From Lentibacillus siamensis (GTDB taxonomy: Bacteria; Bacillota; Bacilli; Bacillales; Amphibacillaceae), in contig NZ_BAAADS010000012.1 in assembly GCF_039522605.1 (NCBI RefSeq), forward strand, positions 124,001 to 188,000: a stretch of 64,000 bases of DNA, given 5' to 3'. A program made the position numbers and the translations under genes. The notes beneath the pieces were generated by a model. It worked only from the letters and a program-made list of their open reading frames with translations. It had not been told where the DNA came from and did no database searches. Shown in pieces: positions 8,351 to 17,171 of this stretch (its first letter is position 1; the number at the start of each line of letters is the position of its first letter).

Positions 8351-10102
8351 ATGAGTAATCGCAAAGTAGTTGTTGTAGGCGGCGGACTGGCTGGACTTAT
8401 GGCAACGATAAAGGCAGCAGAAGCAGGTGTTAATGTGGATTTGTTCTCCATTGTACCTGTTAAACGTTCTCACTCTGTATGTGCCCAAGGCGGGATTAAC
8501 GGTGCAGTTAATACTAAAGGTGAAGGGGACTCACCCTGGAAACACCTTGACGATACCGTATATGGCGGGGATTTCCTGGCAAATCAGCCGCCGGTTAAAG
8601 CAATGTGTGATGCAGCGCCTGGCATTATAAACTTGCTTGATAGAATGGGTGTTATGTTTAACCGGACGCCAGAAGGTCTGCTTGATTTCCGGCGTTTCGG
8701 CGGTACATCCGTACACCGCACAGCATATGCAGGAGCCACAACCGGACAACAGTTATTATATGCATTGGACGAACAGGTTCGTCGCTATGAAGTGGAAGGT
8801 CTGGTTACAAAATATGAGAACTGGGAATTCCTTGGAGCTATTCTGGATGATGATGGCGTTGGTAAAGGAATTGTTGCACAAAATATTAAAACACATGAAA
8901 TCAAATCTTACCCGTCAGATGCTACCATCATGGCAACCGGCGGACCGGGAATTATTTTCGGAAAGTCAACTAACTCCATGATTAACACCGGATCTGCAGC
9001 AAGTATTCTGTATCAGCAGGGTGCTAAATATGCAAATGGTGAGTTTATTCAAATTCACCCAACTGCCATCCCAGGTGATGACAAACTGCGACTGATGAGT
9101 GAATCAGCACGTGGTGAAGGTGGCCGTATCTGGACATATAAAGACGGTGAACCATGGTATTTCCTTGAAGAGAAATATCCCGCCTACGGAAACTTGGTTA
9201 CACGAGATATTGCAACACGTGAAATTTTTGATGTATGTGTTAACCAGAAACTTGGTATCAATGGCGAGAATATGGTTTATCTGGATTTATCACATAAAGA
9301 TCCGAAAGAACTGGACGTCAAACTTGGTGGAATCATCGAGATTTATGAAAAATTTGTTGGTGAAGACCCACGTAAAGTACCAATGAAGATTTTCCCTGCT
9401 GTTCACTACTCAATGGGAGGTCTCTGGGTTGACTTTGATCAGATGACAAGTATACCAGGAATATTTGCTTGTGGTGAGTGTGACTATTCTCAGCACGGTG
9501 GAAACCGTTTAGGTGCAAATTCCCTTCTCTCAGCAATTTACGGCGGATCTGTTGCAGGTCCAAATGCTATTGAATACATTGATGGACTAGAGAAGCATGT
9601 GGAAGATATGTCACCTGACTTGTTTGATCAACGTGAAAAAGAAGAACAGGAAATATTTAATGAGTTTATGAAAATGGAAGGCGACGAAAATGCCTATCAG
9701 ATTCATAAGGAACTTGGAGAATGGATGACTGATAATGTAACAGTTGTTCGTCATAATGATAAACTGCTGAAGACTGATGAAAAGATTGAGGAACTTCAGG
9801 AACGCTGGAATAAGATTAATATCAATGATACATCACGGTGGAGCAATCAGGGTGTTATGTTTACCCGTCAGCTGAAAAACATGCTGCATCTGGCACGTGT
9901 TATTACGATGGGCGCTTATAACCGTAATGAAAGCCGTGGTGCACATTACAAGCCTGATTATCCAGATCGTAATGATGAGGATTGGCTCAAAACAACAATT
10001 GCGACCTTCGATAAAGAAAAGAATGCACCAGTGATATCCTATGAGGAAGTAGATACTTCACTGATTGAGCCAAGGTTAAGGGATTACACACAAAAACACT
10101 GA
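8351..10102 (+). CDS. sdhA: succinate dehydrogenase flavoprotein subunit
   Basis: SdhA (583 residues) oxidises succinate with covalently bound FAD. Motifs: dinucleotide fold VVVGGGLAGLMA at the N-terminus, the FAD-attachment histidine in KRSHSVCAQGGINGAVN, the active-site region GGRIWTYKDGEPW, VHYSMGGLWVDFDQM, and ANSLLSAIYGGSVAGP. Length is standard for the Bacillus enzyme. The start follows GGAAAGAGGGAGTG. It is co-transcribed with sdhC and sdhB. Confidence 0.98.
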   Translation: MSNRKVVVVGGGLAGLMATIKAAEAGVNVDLFSIVPVKRSHSVCAQGGINGAVNTKGEGDSPWKHLDDTVYGGDFLANQPPVKAMCDAAPGIINLLDRMGVMFNRTPEGLLDFRRFGGTSVHRTAYAGATTGQQLLYALDEQVRRYEVEGLVTKYENWEFLGAILDDDGVGKGIVAQNIKTHEIKSYPSDATIMATGGPGIIFGKSTNSMINTGSAASILYQQGAKYANGEFIQIHPTAIPGDDKLRLMSESARGEGGRIWTYKDGEPWYFLEEKYPAYGNLVTRDIATREIFDVCVNQKLGINGENMVYLDLSHKDPKELDVKLGGIIEIYEKFVGEDPRKVPMKIFPAVHYSMGGLWVDFDQMTSIPGIFACGECDYSQHGGNRLGANSLLSAIYGGSVAGPNAIEYIDGLEKHVEDMSPDLFDQREKEEQEIFNEFMKMEGDENAYQIHKELGEWMTDNVTVVRHNDKLLKTDEKIEELQERWNKININDTSRWSNQGVMFTRQLKNMLHLARVITMGAYNRNESRGAHYKPDYPDRNDEDWLKTTIATFDKEKNAPVISYEEVDTSLIEPRLRDYTQKH

Positions 10103-10118
10103 GGGGAGAAAGATAAAC

Positions 10119-10883
10119 ATGGCTGAACAAAAAACTGTTAAGTTTATTATAACGCGTCAAGACAGCCCGGATTCTGCTCCTTATGAGGAATCTTTTGATG
10201 TTCCTTATAAAACAAACATGAATGTTATTTCCGGACTGATGGAAATCCGTCAGAACCCAGTTAATGATAAAGGTGAAAAAACAACACCGGTAGCATGGGA
10301 TATGAATTGTCTCGAGGAAGTATGCGGGGCATGCTCAATGGTAATCAATGGTACAGCACGCCAGTCTTGTGCAGCATTGGTCGATAAATTGGAACAGCCA
10401 ATACGGCTGGAACCAATGAGCACATTTCCGATTGTTCGCGACCTTGTCGTAGATCGTGAGCAGATGTTTGATGCACTGAAACAAATTAAGGCATGGATTC
10501 CGATTGATGGGACGTATGATCTTGGACCAGGCCCGCGTATGCCGGAGAAAAAACGTCAATGGGCATATGAACTGTCAAAATGCATGACTTGCGGTGTATG
10601 TCTGGAGGCTTGTCCAAATGTTAATGATAAGTCCGACTTTATAGGACCAGCAGCCTTATCTCAGGCACGGCTTTTCAATGCACATCCGACAGGAGAAATG
10701 AATCAGAAGGAACGGTTGGACGGATTAATGGAAGAGGGCGGCATTACGGGATGCGGAAACGCGCAGAATTGTGTACAGGTTTGTCCGAAAGGTATTCCAC
10801 TAACAACTTCCATTGCTGCTATGAACCGTGCAACAAACATCCAGTCTTTCAAAAATTTCTTTGGAAGTGACAACGCACATTAA
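10119..10883 (+). CDS. sdhB: succinate dehydrogenase iron-sulfur subunit
   Basis: SdhB (254 residues) relays electrons from FAD to quinone through three clusters. The [2Fe-2S] ligands are in CLEEVCGACSMVINGTARQSC-like sequence at residues 68-88. The [4Fe-4S] ligands are in CMTCGVCLEACPN, and the third cluster is in CGNAQNCVQVCPKGIP. The start is 17 bp after sdhA with GAGGGGAGAAAG. It is the last gene of the sdh operon and is followed by a strong terminator. Confidence 0.98.
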   Translation: MAEQKTVKFIITRQDSPDSAPYEESFDVPYKTNMNVISGLMEIRQNPVNDKGEKTTPVAWDMNCLEEVCGACSMVINGTARQSCAALVDKLEQPIRLEPMSTFPIVRDLVVDREQMFDALKQIKAWIPIDGTYDLGPGPRMPEKKRQWAYELSKCMTCGVCLEACPNVNDKSDFIGPAALSQARLFNAHPTGEMNQKERLDGLMEEGGITGCGNAQNCVQVCPKGIPLTTSIAAMNRATNIQSFKNFFGSDNAH

Positions 10884-10913
10884 TTGACAGTTGGATGGAA
10901 ATTCCGTTTTAAC

Positions 10914-10950
10914 ATGACCCTTGCCGTATAATACGGCAAGGGTCATTTTT
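10914..10950 (+). terminator. strong terminator after sdhB
   Basis: ATGACCCTTGCCGTAT pairs with ATACGGCAAGGGTCAT, a 16-bp perfect stem followed by TTTTT. Confidence 0.9.
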
Positions 10951-10976
10951 AAAAATACATACAGGGAGTTGAGAGT

Positions 10977-11420
10977 TTGTCAAAAGTAACATATATTGAT
11001 GATATGGAACAATGGAGATCCGAATTTTCATTTTATATTCCAATAAAAATTCGATTCTCCGAGACAGATATGTTTGGACATGTGAACAATGTATCACCTT
11101 TTATTTATTTTGAAGAAGCGCGTATCGAATTCCTGAAAGCAGCCGGGTTGTTCGACAGAGCCAATACAGATAATGGAATGCCAATCGTAGCTGATCTACA
11201 ATGTGATTATCATAAGCAGCTTTTTTTTGATGATCCATTAAAATTGTATGTAAAGGTAAATCACATCGGAAATTCCTCGCTGGATATTCACTATATGGCT
11301 GTTAATGAACAGGATAAGCTATGTCTTACAGGACGTGGCCGGATGGTATACATAAATACTGAAACCGGTAAGCCTGTATCCATAAATGAGTCCATGAAGG
11401 AGAAGCTGACTAATCAATGA
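10977..11420 (+). CDS. ysmA: 4-hydroxybenzoyl-CoA thioesterase-family protein YsmA
   Basis: A 147-residue hotdog-fold acyl-CoA thioesterase-like protein. The family signature is seen in IKIRFSETDMFGHVNN (the Asp of the catalytic motif D-x-x-G-H-x-N) followed by FIYFEEARIEFL. The start is TTG at 10977 behind GGGAG; a downstream ATG (10998) is possible but less well placed. The substrate is unknown. In B. subtilis ysmA also lies between sdhB and gerE. The ending is followed by a hairpin with a T-run (11440-11475). Confidence 0.85.
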   Translation: MSKVTYIDDMEQWRSEFSFYIPIKIRFSETDMFGHVNNVSPFIYFEEARIEFLKAAGLFDRANTDNGMPIVADLQCDYHKQLFFDDPLKLYVKVNHIGNSSLDIHYMAVNEQDKLCLTGRGRMVYINTETGKPVSINESMKEKLTNQ

Positions 11421-11439
11421 AAATCAATCAGAAGAAAAC

Positions 11440-11475
11440 AGGACCTCTGAAATAGCGGGAGTGTCCTTTTTTTAA
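11440..11475 (+). terminator. probable terminator after ysmA
   Basis: GGACCTCT...GGGAGTGTCC can form an imperfect stem followed by TTTTTTT. The pairing includes mismatches. Confidence 0.5.
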
Positions 11476-11480
11476 TTAAG

Positions 11481-11535
11481 TTGACCTGCTCATAATTTAT
11501 GGTAATATAATTAATGAAACTGATAATCATTATCA
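11481..11535 (+). promoter_or_regulatory. promoter with Fur box for siderophore-binding lipoprotein
   Basis: TTGACC (11481-11486) and TAATAT (11503-11508) are spaced by 16 bp. Immediately downstream, TGATAATCATTATCA at 11521-11535 is a perfect 7-1-7 inverted repeat, identical in form to the minimal Bacillus Fur box. Iron-loaded Fur bound here would block the transcription start. Confidence 0.85.
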
Positions 11536-11613
11536 ATTATAAAAATCAGGTTATAGCTTATACATATTATGACAGAAGCTGTTTACTTGATTTAATCGTT
11601 AAGGAGGAGCAGG

Positions 11614-12615
11614 ATGAAAAAATGGTTGGTCATGATCGTTATATTAATCCTTGGTTTGTTGTCAGCCTGTGGAGGTACAAATGATGAAAAATCAGGTACC
11701 GCTGAAAAGGGGAATGAGAATAAAAGTCAGGAACGAATTATTACGGTAGAAGATGCGATGGGCGAACAAACGATAAAAGGAACACCAAAAAAGATTGTTG
11801 TTCTTGAGTGGTTTTTCGCGGAGCATTTGCTGGCGTTGGGGGTACAACCTGCAGGCGTTCCCAATATTGATGGGTACAAGGAATGGATAAATATAGAAAA
11901 AGACCTTGCCAATAGTGTTAAGGATGTCGGTACACGTCAGGAGCCCAATCTGGAGGCTATTTCCCGGTTGGATCCTGACCTGATTATTGCTGCCAAGTTC
12001 AGACACGAAAAGCTTCTTGGGCAGCTAGAGAAAATTGCTCCCACCGTAACATTTGCACCATATAATGAACAGGCATCAAAAAATTTATACGAAGAAATGC
12101 TTCAGGAATTTAAAACAATTGCGAAAATCGTTGATAAAGAACAAAAAGCCAGCAAGGAAATAACAAAATTAAATCAATTTTATGATAAACAGCGGGAACG
12201 TGTGGAACAGTCAGGATTAAAGGGGACCGAATATATCTCTGCCTTGGCTTTCACCACCCAGAATGCACCTGTTTTAAGGTTGTATGCAAGAAATTCCGTC
12301 GTGTCGCAGGTTATGAAACGGATCGGGTTTAAAAATATGTATGAATCAGAGGAAATTGAGCCATATGGATTCACCCAGACAGGGATTGAAGCTTTACAAA
12401 AATTCCAGAAAGAAAATCCCCATTTCCTGTATATTGTACAAAAAGAGGACAATATTTTTGAAAAGCAGCTTAAAGGAAATCCGGTTTGGGAACAGTTAAG
12501 CTTTGTGGAAGCTGGTAAGATCCATCAGATTCCTGGTGACACCCCGGTATTCGGAGGTGTACTTTCAGCCAGGGTGCTAGCAGAAGAACTGGTTGATTCC
12601 ATGATTGAAAAATAA
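11614..12615 (+). CDS. iron-siderophore ABC transporter substrate-binding lipoprotein
   Basis: A 333-residue FecB/FhuD-type periplasmic-binding-fold protein. The signal peptide ends in the lipobox LLSACGG with Cys19 as the lipid-anchored residue, followed by a charged linker. The mature part shows KKIVVLEWFFAEHLLALGV, NLEAISRLDPDLIIA and VFGGVLSARVLAEELV. It would capture a ferric siderophore outside the membrane. No permease or ATPase gene is adjacent, so it must work with components elsewhere. A Fur box overlaps its promoter, supporting iron-starvation induction. The exact siderophore cannot be inferred. Start ATG follows AAGGAGGAGC. Confidence 0.9.
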   Translation: MKKWLVMIVILILGLLSACGGTNDEKSGTAEKGNENKSQERIITVEDAMGEQTIKGTPKKIVVLEWFFAEHLLALGVQPAGVPNIDGYKEWINIEKDLANSVKDVGTRQEPNLEAISRLDPDLIIAAKFRHEKLLGQLEKIAPTVTFAPYNEQASKNLYEEMLQEFKTIAKIVDKEQKASKEITKLNQFYDKQRERVEQSGLKGTEYISALAFTTQNAPVLRLYARNSVVSQVMKRIGFKNMYESEEIEPYGFTQTGIEALQKFQKENPHFLYIVQKEDNIFEKQLKGNPVWEQLSFVEAGKIHQIPGDTPVFGGVLSARVLAEELVDSMIEK

Positions 12616-12637
12616 TTTTCCAATGTATGACACAACG

Positions 12638-12677
12638 AATAAACCCGGCCTTCAATATATGAAAGCCGGGCTTATTT
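12638..12677. terminator. bidirectional terminator between lipoprotein gene and gerE
   Basis: AATAAACCCGGCCTTC and GAAAGCCGGGCTTATT form a long stem flanked by A- and T-rich ends. It can serve both converging genes. Confidence 0.8.
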
Positions 12678-12900
12678 AGAGCTTTAATTCCCCCATGCGA
12701 AGGAGCTCTACTACAGCCTGTGATCGCCCCTTGACTCCTAACTTTTGCATAGCATTTGAAATGTGGTTACGGACAGTTTTTTCCGATATAAACAATTCCT
12801 GGGCAATTTCTTTTGTTGTCTTATCTTGTACTAGGAGTTCAAATACTTCTTTTTCACGTTTGGTTAATAATTGCTTCGGTTTGTACTCGTTGTCCTTCAA
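12676..12900 (-). CDS. gerE: spore-coat transcription regulator GerE
   Basis: A 74-residue LuxR-type helix-turn-helix protein consisting of the DNA-binding domain alone. The sequence is almost that of B. subtilis GerE, including LTKREKEVFELLVQDKTTKE, FISEKTVRNHISNAMQKLGV and GRSQAVVELLRMGEL. GerE acts late in the mother cell with sigma-K RNA polymerase to activate or repress coat genes. The start is TTG at 12900, set by AAGGAGGGG 7-8 bases upstream on the minus strand. A sigma-K-type promoter lies upstream. Confidence 0.97.
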   Translation of the reverse strand: MKDNEYKPKQLLTKREKEVFELLVQDKTTKEIAQELFISEKTVRNHISNAMQKLGVKGRSQAVVELLRMGELKL

Positions 12901-12960
12901 ATGTTAACCCCTCCTTGCTGTCATAGAGCTGCAGATTAAAGGGAATTTATTTAGTCACTA

Positions 12961-12989
12961 TAGCTTATGAAAGAATTGCTAATCAGTGA
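12961..12989 (-). promoter_or_regulatory. sigma-K-type promoter of gerE
   Basis: On the minus strand, CATAAGCTA (complement of 12961-12969) fits the sigma-K -10 consensus CATANNNTA. TCAC (complement of 12986-12989) lies 16 bases upstream and supplies the -35 AC. This matches the known sigma-K dependence of gerE in B. subtilis. Confidence 0.7.
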
Positions 12990-13096
12990 GCACAATTATG
13001 AGCCAAATTGTACGACAACAAGCTTTTATTTCAATACACAGTTTAATGTTTGGTATACTGAAGGGAAATTAGAAGCTGTCATCAGGAGCGTTGCTT

Positions 13097-14569
13097 ATGA
13101 TTCATGAAATATTGTTATCCAATCAATTCATATTTGTTGTTGCCTTGCTGTTAATTACCAGTGTGATTGTGACAAAATTTTCGACCAGGCTGGGAGTACC
13201 TTCACTTGTACTGTTTATCTTCGTCGGAATGCTCACTGGCAGTGATGGCTTAAATATTTTTTATTTCGATAATGCTTCGGTTGCTCAGTTAATCGGTGTC
13301 ATCGCACTCGTGATTATTTTATTTGAGGGTGGGCTGAATACGGAATGGAAGACCATTAAGCCTATTTTGCCTTCTGCGCTTTCACTTGCAACAATTGGTG
13401 TTATTGTTACCGCACTTGTTCTTGCTGTGGCTGCAAAGTTTATATTGGATATCACTTGGCTGCAGGGGTTATTGATTGGCTCCATTGTCGGGTCTACAGA
13501 CGCAGCTGCAGTATTTGCCGTTTTAAAAGATAAGAATATAAAGGGTAATTTAAAATCGACACTTGAAGCAGAATCAGGGTCCAATGATCCGATGGCCATG
13601 TTTTTAACACTTTCGGTAATCCAATTGATGACACAGGAGCAATCGGGTGTTGTCTCACTTATTTGGACGTTTTTCTGGCAAATGGGCATAGGATTGCTGT
13701 TTGGGCTTATCGTAGGTAAACTGGGTAGTTTTTCACTTAATCGGATTAATCTGGATTCAGGCGGTCTTTATCTTTTATACGCACTTGCCTTTGCTTTTCT
13801 GGCGTACAGTGTTACTTCACTTGTAGATGCAAGCGGATTACTTGCGGTTTATATTACGGCACTGATTATCGGCAACTCCGATTTGGCATACCGTCATTCC
13901 ATAATGCGCTTTAATGAAGGATTTTCTTGGATGGCGCAGATTATCATGTTTCTTATATTGGGATTGTTTGTTTTTCCATCCCAGTTATTTCAATGGCAGT
14001 ATGTTTTTAATGGATTGCTTATTTCCGCGATTCTGATATTCATTGCACGTCCGGCTGCTGTTTTTTTCATATTAATGAAATCACAATATAATGTGAAGGA
14101 AAAATGCTTTCTGTCCTGGGCAGGCTTGCGTGGTGCTGTTCCAATTGTACTGGCAATTTTTCCGATGCTTGCTGACGTTAAGGATAGTCAGGTAATGTTT
14201 AATATGGTATTTTTTGTTGTACTGACCTCAACACTCGTGCAAGGATCAACGATTACTTACCTGGCGGCAAAACTTGGTCTTGAGGGGGAGGCCAGAGAGA
14301 AACCGGCACATTCGCTCGAGCTCATATCGATGGGAAAAACAAATTCCGAAATGATTGAATATGATGTAACAGAAAAGAACATTATCAATGGGAAATCACT
14401 TGAGGAACTTGCGTTTCCGGATAGTGCATTAGTCAACGCAATAATCCGCGATGGGGAAGTTGTCACACCGAATGGTCAGACGGTCATCAAGGAAGATGAT
14501 GTGTTATACATTTTAGTTTCCAGAAAACATAAAAAACAGCTTATCTCGGCATTGAAAGCTGAAGCATGA
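13097..14569 (+). CDS. potassium/proton antiporter, CPA family with RCK_C domain
   Basis: A 490-residue NhaP2/CvrA-like monovalent cation/proton antiporter. About 12 hydrophobic segments fill residues 1-395. CPA motifs include VGSTDAAAVFAVL and EAESGSNDPMAMF, carrying the membrane aspartates used for ion exchange, and LSWAGLRGAVPIVLA. The cytosolic end (about 415-490) is an RCK_C/TrkA-C ligand-binding domain (IINGKSLEELAFPDSALVNA). The ATG at 13097 is preferred over the TTG at 13091 because AGGAG (13084-13088) is 8 bases away. It fits K+ or Na+ balance under salt or alkaline stress. The ion specificity is an inference. Confidence 0.88.
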   Translation: MIHEILLSNQFIFVVALLLITSVIVTKFSTRLGVPSLVLFIFVGMLTGSDGLNIFYFDNASVAQLIGVIALVIILFEGGLNTEWKTIKPILPSALSLATIGVIVTALVLAVAAKFILDITWLQGLLIGSIVGSTDAAAVFAVLKDKNIKGNLKSTLEAESGSNDPMAMFLTLSVIQLMTQEQSGVVSLIWTFFWQMGIGLLFGLIVGKLGSFSLNRINLDSGGLYLLYALAFAFLAYSVTSLVDASGLLAVYITALIIGNSDLAYRHSIMRFNEGFSWMAQIIMFLILGLFVFPSQLFQWQYVFNGLLISAILIFIARPAAVFFILMKSQYNVKEKCFLSWAGLRGAVPIVLAIFPMLADVKDSQVMFNMVFFVVLTSTLVQGSTITYLAAKLGLEGEAREKPAHSLELISMGKTNSEMIEYDVTEKNIINGKSLEELAFPDSALVNAIIRDGEVVTPNGQTVIKEDDVLYILVSRKHKKQLISALKAEA

Positions 14570-14643
14570 GCAGTTGCGGGTAATGAAATCAGTTGGTTAT
14601 GTTATGATAATGAAGATAAAGAAAATTTGGGGGGGTTACCCGG

Positions 14644-15096
14644 TTGGAGAATGAGTTATCACATGATACAATAGCTGAAATTGAGAAAAGGCTTCGTTAC
14701 ATATCCGGTGTCATCAAACAGAATGGCCGAAAAATATTAAATAATTACCCGATTACGGCACCCCAATTCGTTGCGTTACAGTGGTTAATGGAATATGGAG
14801 ATTTAACAATAGGGGAGCTGTCAAATAAAAACGGGCTTGCCTTCAGTACAACGACAGATCTGGTGGACCGGATGGAAAAAAACCAGCTTGTAAAACGGAT
14901 ACGTGATGAAAAAGACCGCAGAGTGGTGCGAATACAGGTTTTGGAAAAGGGAAAGAAAATTATAAAGGAAGTTATTAAAAAGCGTCAGGATTATCTGGGG
15001 GAAGTATTTGCGAATTTTTCAATCGACCAGGCAGAGGATATGAATGAGCTGCTTGCCTTTCTCCATGAACAAATGAAAAATGTGAGTGAAAAATAA
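14644..15096 (+). CDS. ysmB: MarR-family transcriptional regulator YsmB
   Basis: A 150-residue winged-helix MarR protein. The DNA-binding core spans about residues 45-105 (LTIGELSNKNGLAFSTTTDL, VDRMEKNQLVKRIRDEKDRR), with the DxRxx wing typical of the family. The start is TTG at 14644; the ribosome-binding site is G-rich but offset, and the nearby ATG is out of frame. It ends before racE by about 20 bp and is probably co-transcribed with it, as in B. subtilis. Ligand and targets are unknown. Confidence 0.88.
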   Translation: MENELSHDTIAEIEKRLRYISGVIKQNGRKILNNYPITAPQFVALQWLMEYGDLTIGELSNKNGLAFSTTTDLVDRMEKNQLVKRIRDEKDRRVVRIQVLEKGKKIIKEVIKKRQDYLGEVFANFSIDQAEDMNELLAFLHEQMKNVSEK

Positions 15097-15118
15097 CAGC
15101 ATAGAAGAGGCGGTACTG

Positions 15119-15934
15119 TTGGAAAAAGCGATAGGCGTTATCGATTCAGGTGTTGGCGGGCTGACAGTTGCACACGAGCTGATGCGTCAGCTGCCAAAGG
15201 AAAAGTTAATATACCTAGGTGATACACTGAGATGTCCGTATGGATCGAGGCCACAGGAGGAAGTCAGAAGTTTCACTTGGGAAATGGTTGAATTTTTATT
15301 GGAAAAGGAAATAAAAATGCTTGTTGTGGCGTGTAATACAGCTACTGCATTTGCTCTTGAAGAACTTCAGCAGAGACTCAATTTCCCGGTTATAGGCGTC
15401 ATACAACCGGGAGCAAGAGCTGCTATTAATTTCACACATAACAACCATGTTGGTGTAATTGGTACAGAGGGAACCATTCACAGCCACGCGTATACGAATG
15501 CACTGAAAAGTATTCATGCAGGTATTCAGGTTAATGCACTTGCATGTCCCCTTTTCGTTCCGCTTGTTGAAAAAGGTATCCTGCATGGTGAACAGGCAGA
15601 AATGGTTGTCAAGGAAATGCTTTATCCGATGAAAAAAAGCAATCACATTGATACGTTGATTCTTGGATGTACACATTATCCCTTATTAAGAGAAACAATC
15701 CAGAAGATTATCGGAAATCATGTAACAATTATTTCATCCAGTGAGGAAACCGCCCGGGAAGCGAGTACTATACTGGAATTCAACCATCTTTTGCAAAATA
15801 GTGAAGAAACGCCACAGCATCAGTTTTATGCAACCGGAAAACTGGATATTTTCAGCCGGATTGCCAAGAATATCTTTAGTGAGCCGGTAAATAATTTTAA
15901 AACAGTTACAATCGAAAAAGCTGTAATTTGCTGA
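15119..15934 (+). CDS. racE: glutamate racemase
   Basis: RacE/MurI (271 residues) makes D-glutamate for peptidoglycan and, where present, poly-gamma-glutamate. The two catalytic cysteines are in VVACNTATAFALEEL and LILGCTHYPLLRETI. Other signatures are IGVIDSGVGGLTVA and DTLRCPYGSRPQEEV. The frame is open upstream into ysmB, but the start TTG at 15119 is 8 bases after AGAGG and gives the conserved N-terminus. Upstream ATG 15086 would overlap ysmB. Confidence 0.96.
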   Translation: MEKAIGVIDSGVGGLTVAHELMRQLPKEKLIYLGDTLRCPYGSRPQEEVRSFTWEMVEFLLEKEIKMLVVACNTATAFALEELQQRLNFPVIGVIQPGARAAINFTHNNHVGVIGTEGTIHSHAYTNALKSIHAGIQVNALACPLFVPLVEKGILHGEQAEMVVKEMLYPMKKSNHIDTLILGCTHYPLLRETIQKIIGNHVTIISSSEETAREASTILEFNHLLQNSEETPQHQFYATGKLDIFSRIAKNIFSEPVNNFKTVTIEKAVIC

Positions 15935-15972
15935 ATTGGGATTCCTCTACGGGAGGGATTCCAATTTTTTTA
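15934..15972 (+). terminator. terminator after racE
   Basis: ATTGGGATTCCTC and GAGGGATTCCAAT pair over 13 positions with two G-U wobbles, followed by a run of seven T. The wobbles mean it folds better as RNA of this strand. Confidence 0.8.
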
Positions 15973-16043
15973 TGGATTGAATGGTCTAATTTCACGATGA
16001 GCTCGTATATATAATAGTACAAACCATCGTGGGAGGGAATGAG

Positions 16044-17129
16044 ATGAAGAAGCGCAGAATCCTGCTGCCAATTATACCTGTAAGTCTGGCCATTGTACTG
16101 ACTGGATGTTTTCAGGGAGAACAGTCCTTAAATAATAAGAATGAGGAGATTGATCCGCCCAAGGAAAATGCCGAAGCCGTGAATAATCTGGAAAATGCAG
16201 CTAAGGATGAAGAAAAAGCGAAGGAAGGAGCGGATAAGAAGCAGGCCAAAACAGTTTCAAGACAATTATATTTGCTTGATTCCAACGGTATGGTTGCTTC
16301 ACAAACGCTGGAACTTCCGGTCCCTGATTCAAAGGAAGTTGCTGCTCAAGCATTGGAGTACCTTGTTAAGAAAGGTCCAGTGACACAATTGCTCCCTACT
16401 GGTTTCCAGGCAGTCTTGCCACAAGGAACGGAAGTATTGGGGTTGAATCTTAAGGATGACGGAACGATGATTGTAAATGTTTCGAAAGACTTTAAAAACT
16501 ACAAAGCTGAAAATGAAGCCGAAATTCTTCAGGCCATGACGTATACATTGACCCAGTTTGACAGTGTGAAAACCATAAAGCTGGAAATAAATGGCGAACC
16601 ATTGAATGCTATGCCAGTCAATGGAACCCCGATTGGCGAAGGGTATTCCCGGGCAAATGGAATTAATCTGGTTCAATCAGAAACGATGGACCTGATGCAA
16701 AGCAAGCCGGTCACACTGTTCTTCCCGGCTGCAAAAGATAACAATCAATACTTTGTCCCTGTTACCAAATATATTAACGTTGCAGATAATGATCTATACA
16801 GCTCAATGGTCCAGGAACTTGTGGAAGGTCCAGGTTTCAGCACCAATTTACAGCACGTATTTAATGAACAGACAGAATTGGTAAGCAGCCCAAGTGTCAA
16901 CAGTGGTGTTCTTGAATTGAAGTTCAGTCAATCGGTTTTAAAGAACAGTGATAAGGCGGTAATACCTGATAAGGTGATGGAAACACTTGTCAGGACATTG
17001 ACGGGTGATGGAACCGTAGAAGCAGTTGAAGTAAAGGTTGAAAATGTGGAAACCCTGTTCAACGAAGAAGGCAAGCCATATACAGAGCCGGTAACAACAC
17101 AAATGTTTGTCCCAGCGAAAAAATTATAA
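16044..17129 (+). CDS. gerM: sporulation/germination lipoprotein GerM
   Basis: A 361-residue lipoprotein with an N-terminal signal ending in the lipobox VLTGC (Cys22). A charged linker (about 25-75) precedes two GerMN domains, roughly 85-205 and 220-355. In B. subtilis GerM helps keep SpoIIQ localised during engulfment and is needed for germination. The ATG at 16044 behind GGGAGGGA is chosen over the GTG at 16029, which would precede the ribosome-binding site. It lies between racE and rph as in B. subtilis. Sequence upstream (GTCTA and TATATAAT) loosely resembles a sigma-E promoter but is not decisive. Confidence 0.95.
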   Translation: MKKRRILLPIIPVSLAIVLTGCFQGEQSLNNKNEEIDPPKENAEAVNNLENAAKDEEKAKEGADKKQAKTVSRQLYLLDSNGMVASQTLELPVPDSKEVAAQALEYLVKKGPVTQLLPTGFQAVLPQGTEVLGLNLKDDGTMIVNVSKDFKNYKAENEAEILQAMTYTLTQFDSVKTIKLEINGEPLNAMPVNGTPIGEGYSRANGINLVQSETMDLMQSKPVTLFFPAAKDNNQYFVPVTKYINVADNDLYSSMVQELVEGPGFSTNLQHVFNEQTELVSSPSVNSGVLELKFSQSVLKNSDKAVIPDKVMETLVRTLTGDGTVEAVEVKVENVETLFNEEGKPYTEPVTTQMFVPAKKL

Positions 17130-17133
17130 GAAT

Positions 17134-17170
17134 AAAAGAAAGGGGCTGTGCAAAGCAGCCTTTTCTTTTT
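17134..17170 (+). terminator. terminator after gerM
   Basis: AAAAGAAAGGGGCTG and CAGCCTTTTCTTTT form a long, nearly perfect stem ending in T-rich sequence. Repeat A2 follows immediately. Confidence 0.8.
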
Positions 17171-17171
17171 G

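Noticed and set aside
13285..13689. 134-codon minus-strand frame inside the antiporter gene
   Set aside because: It lies entirely within a clear membrane-transporter gene and shows no protein-like features.
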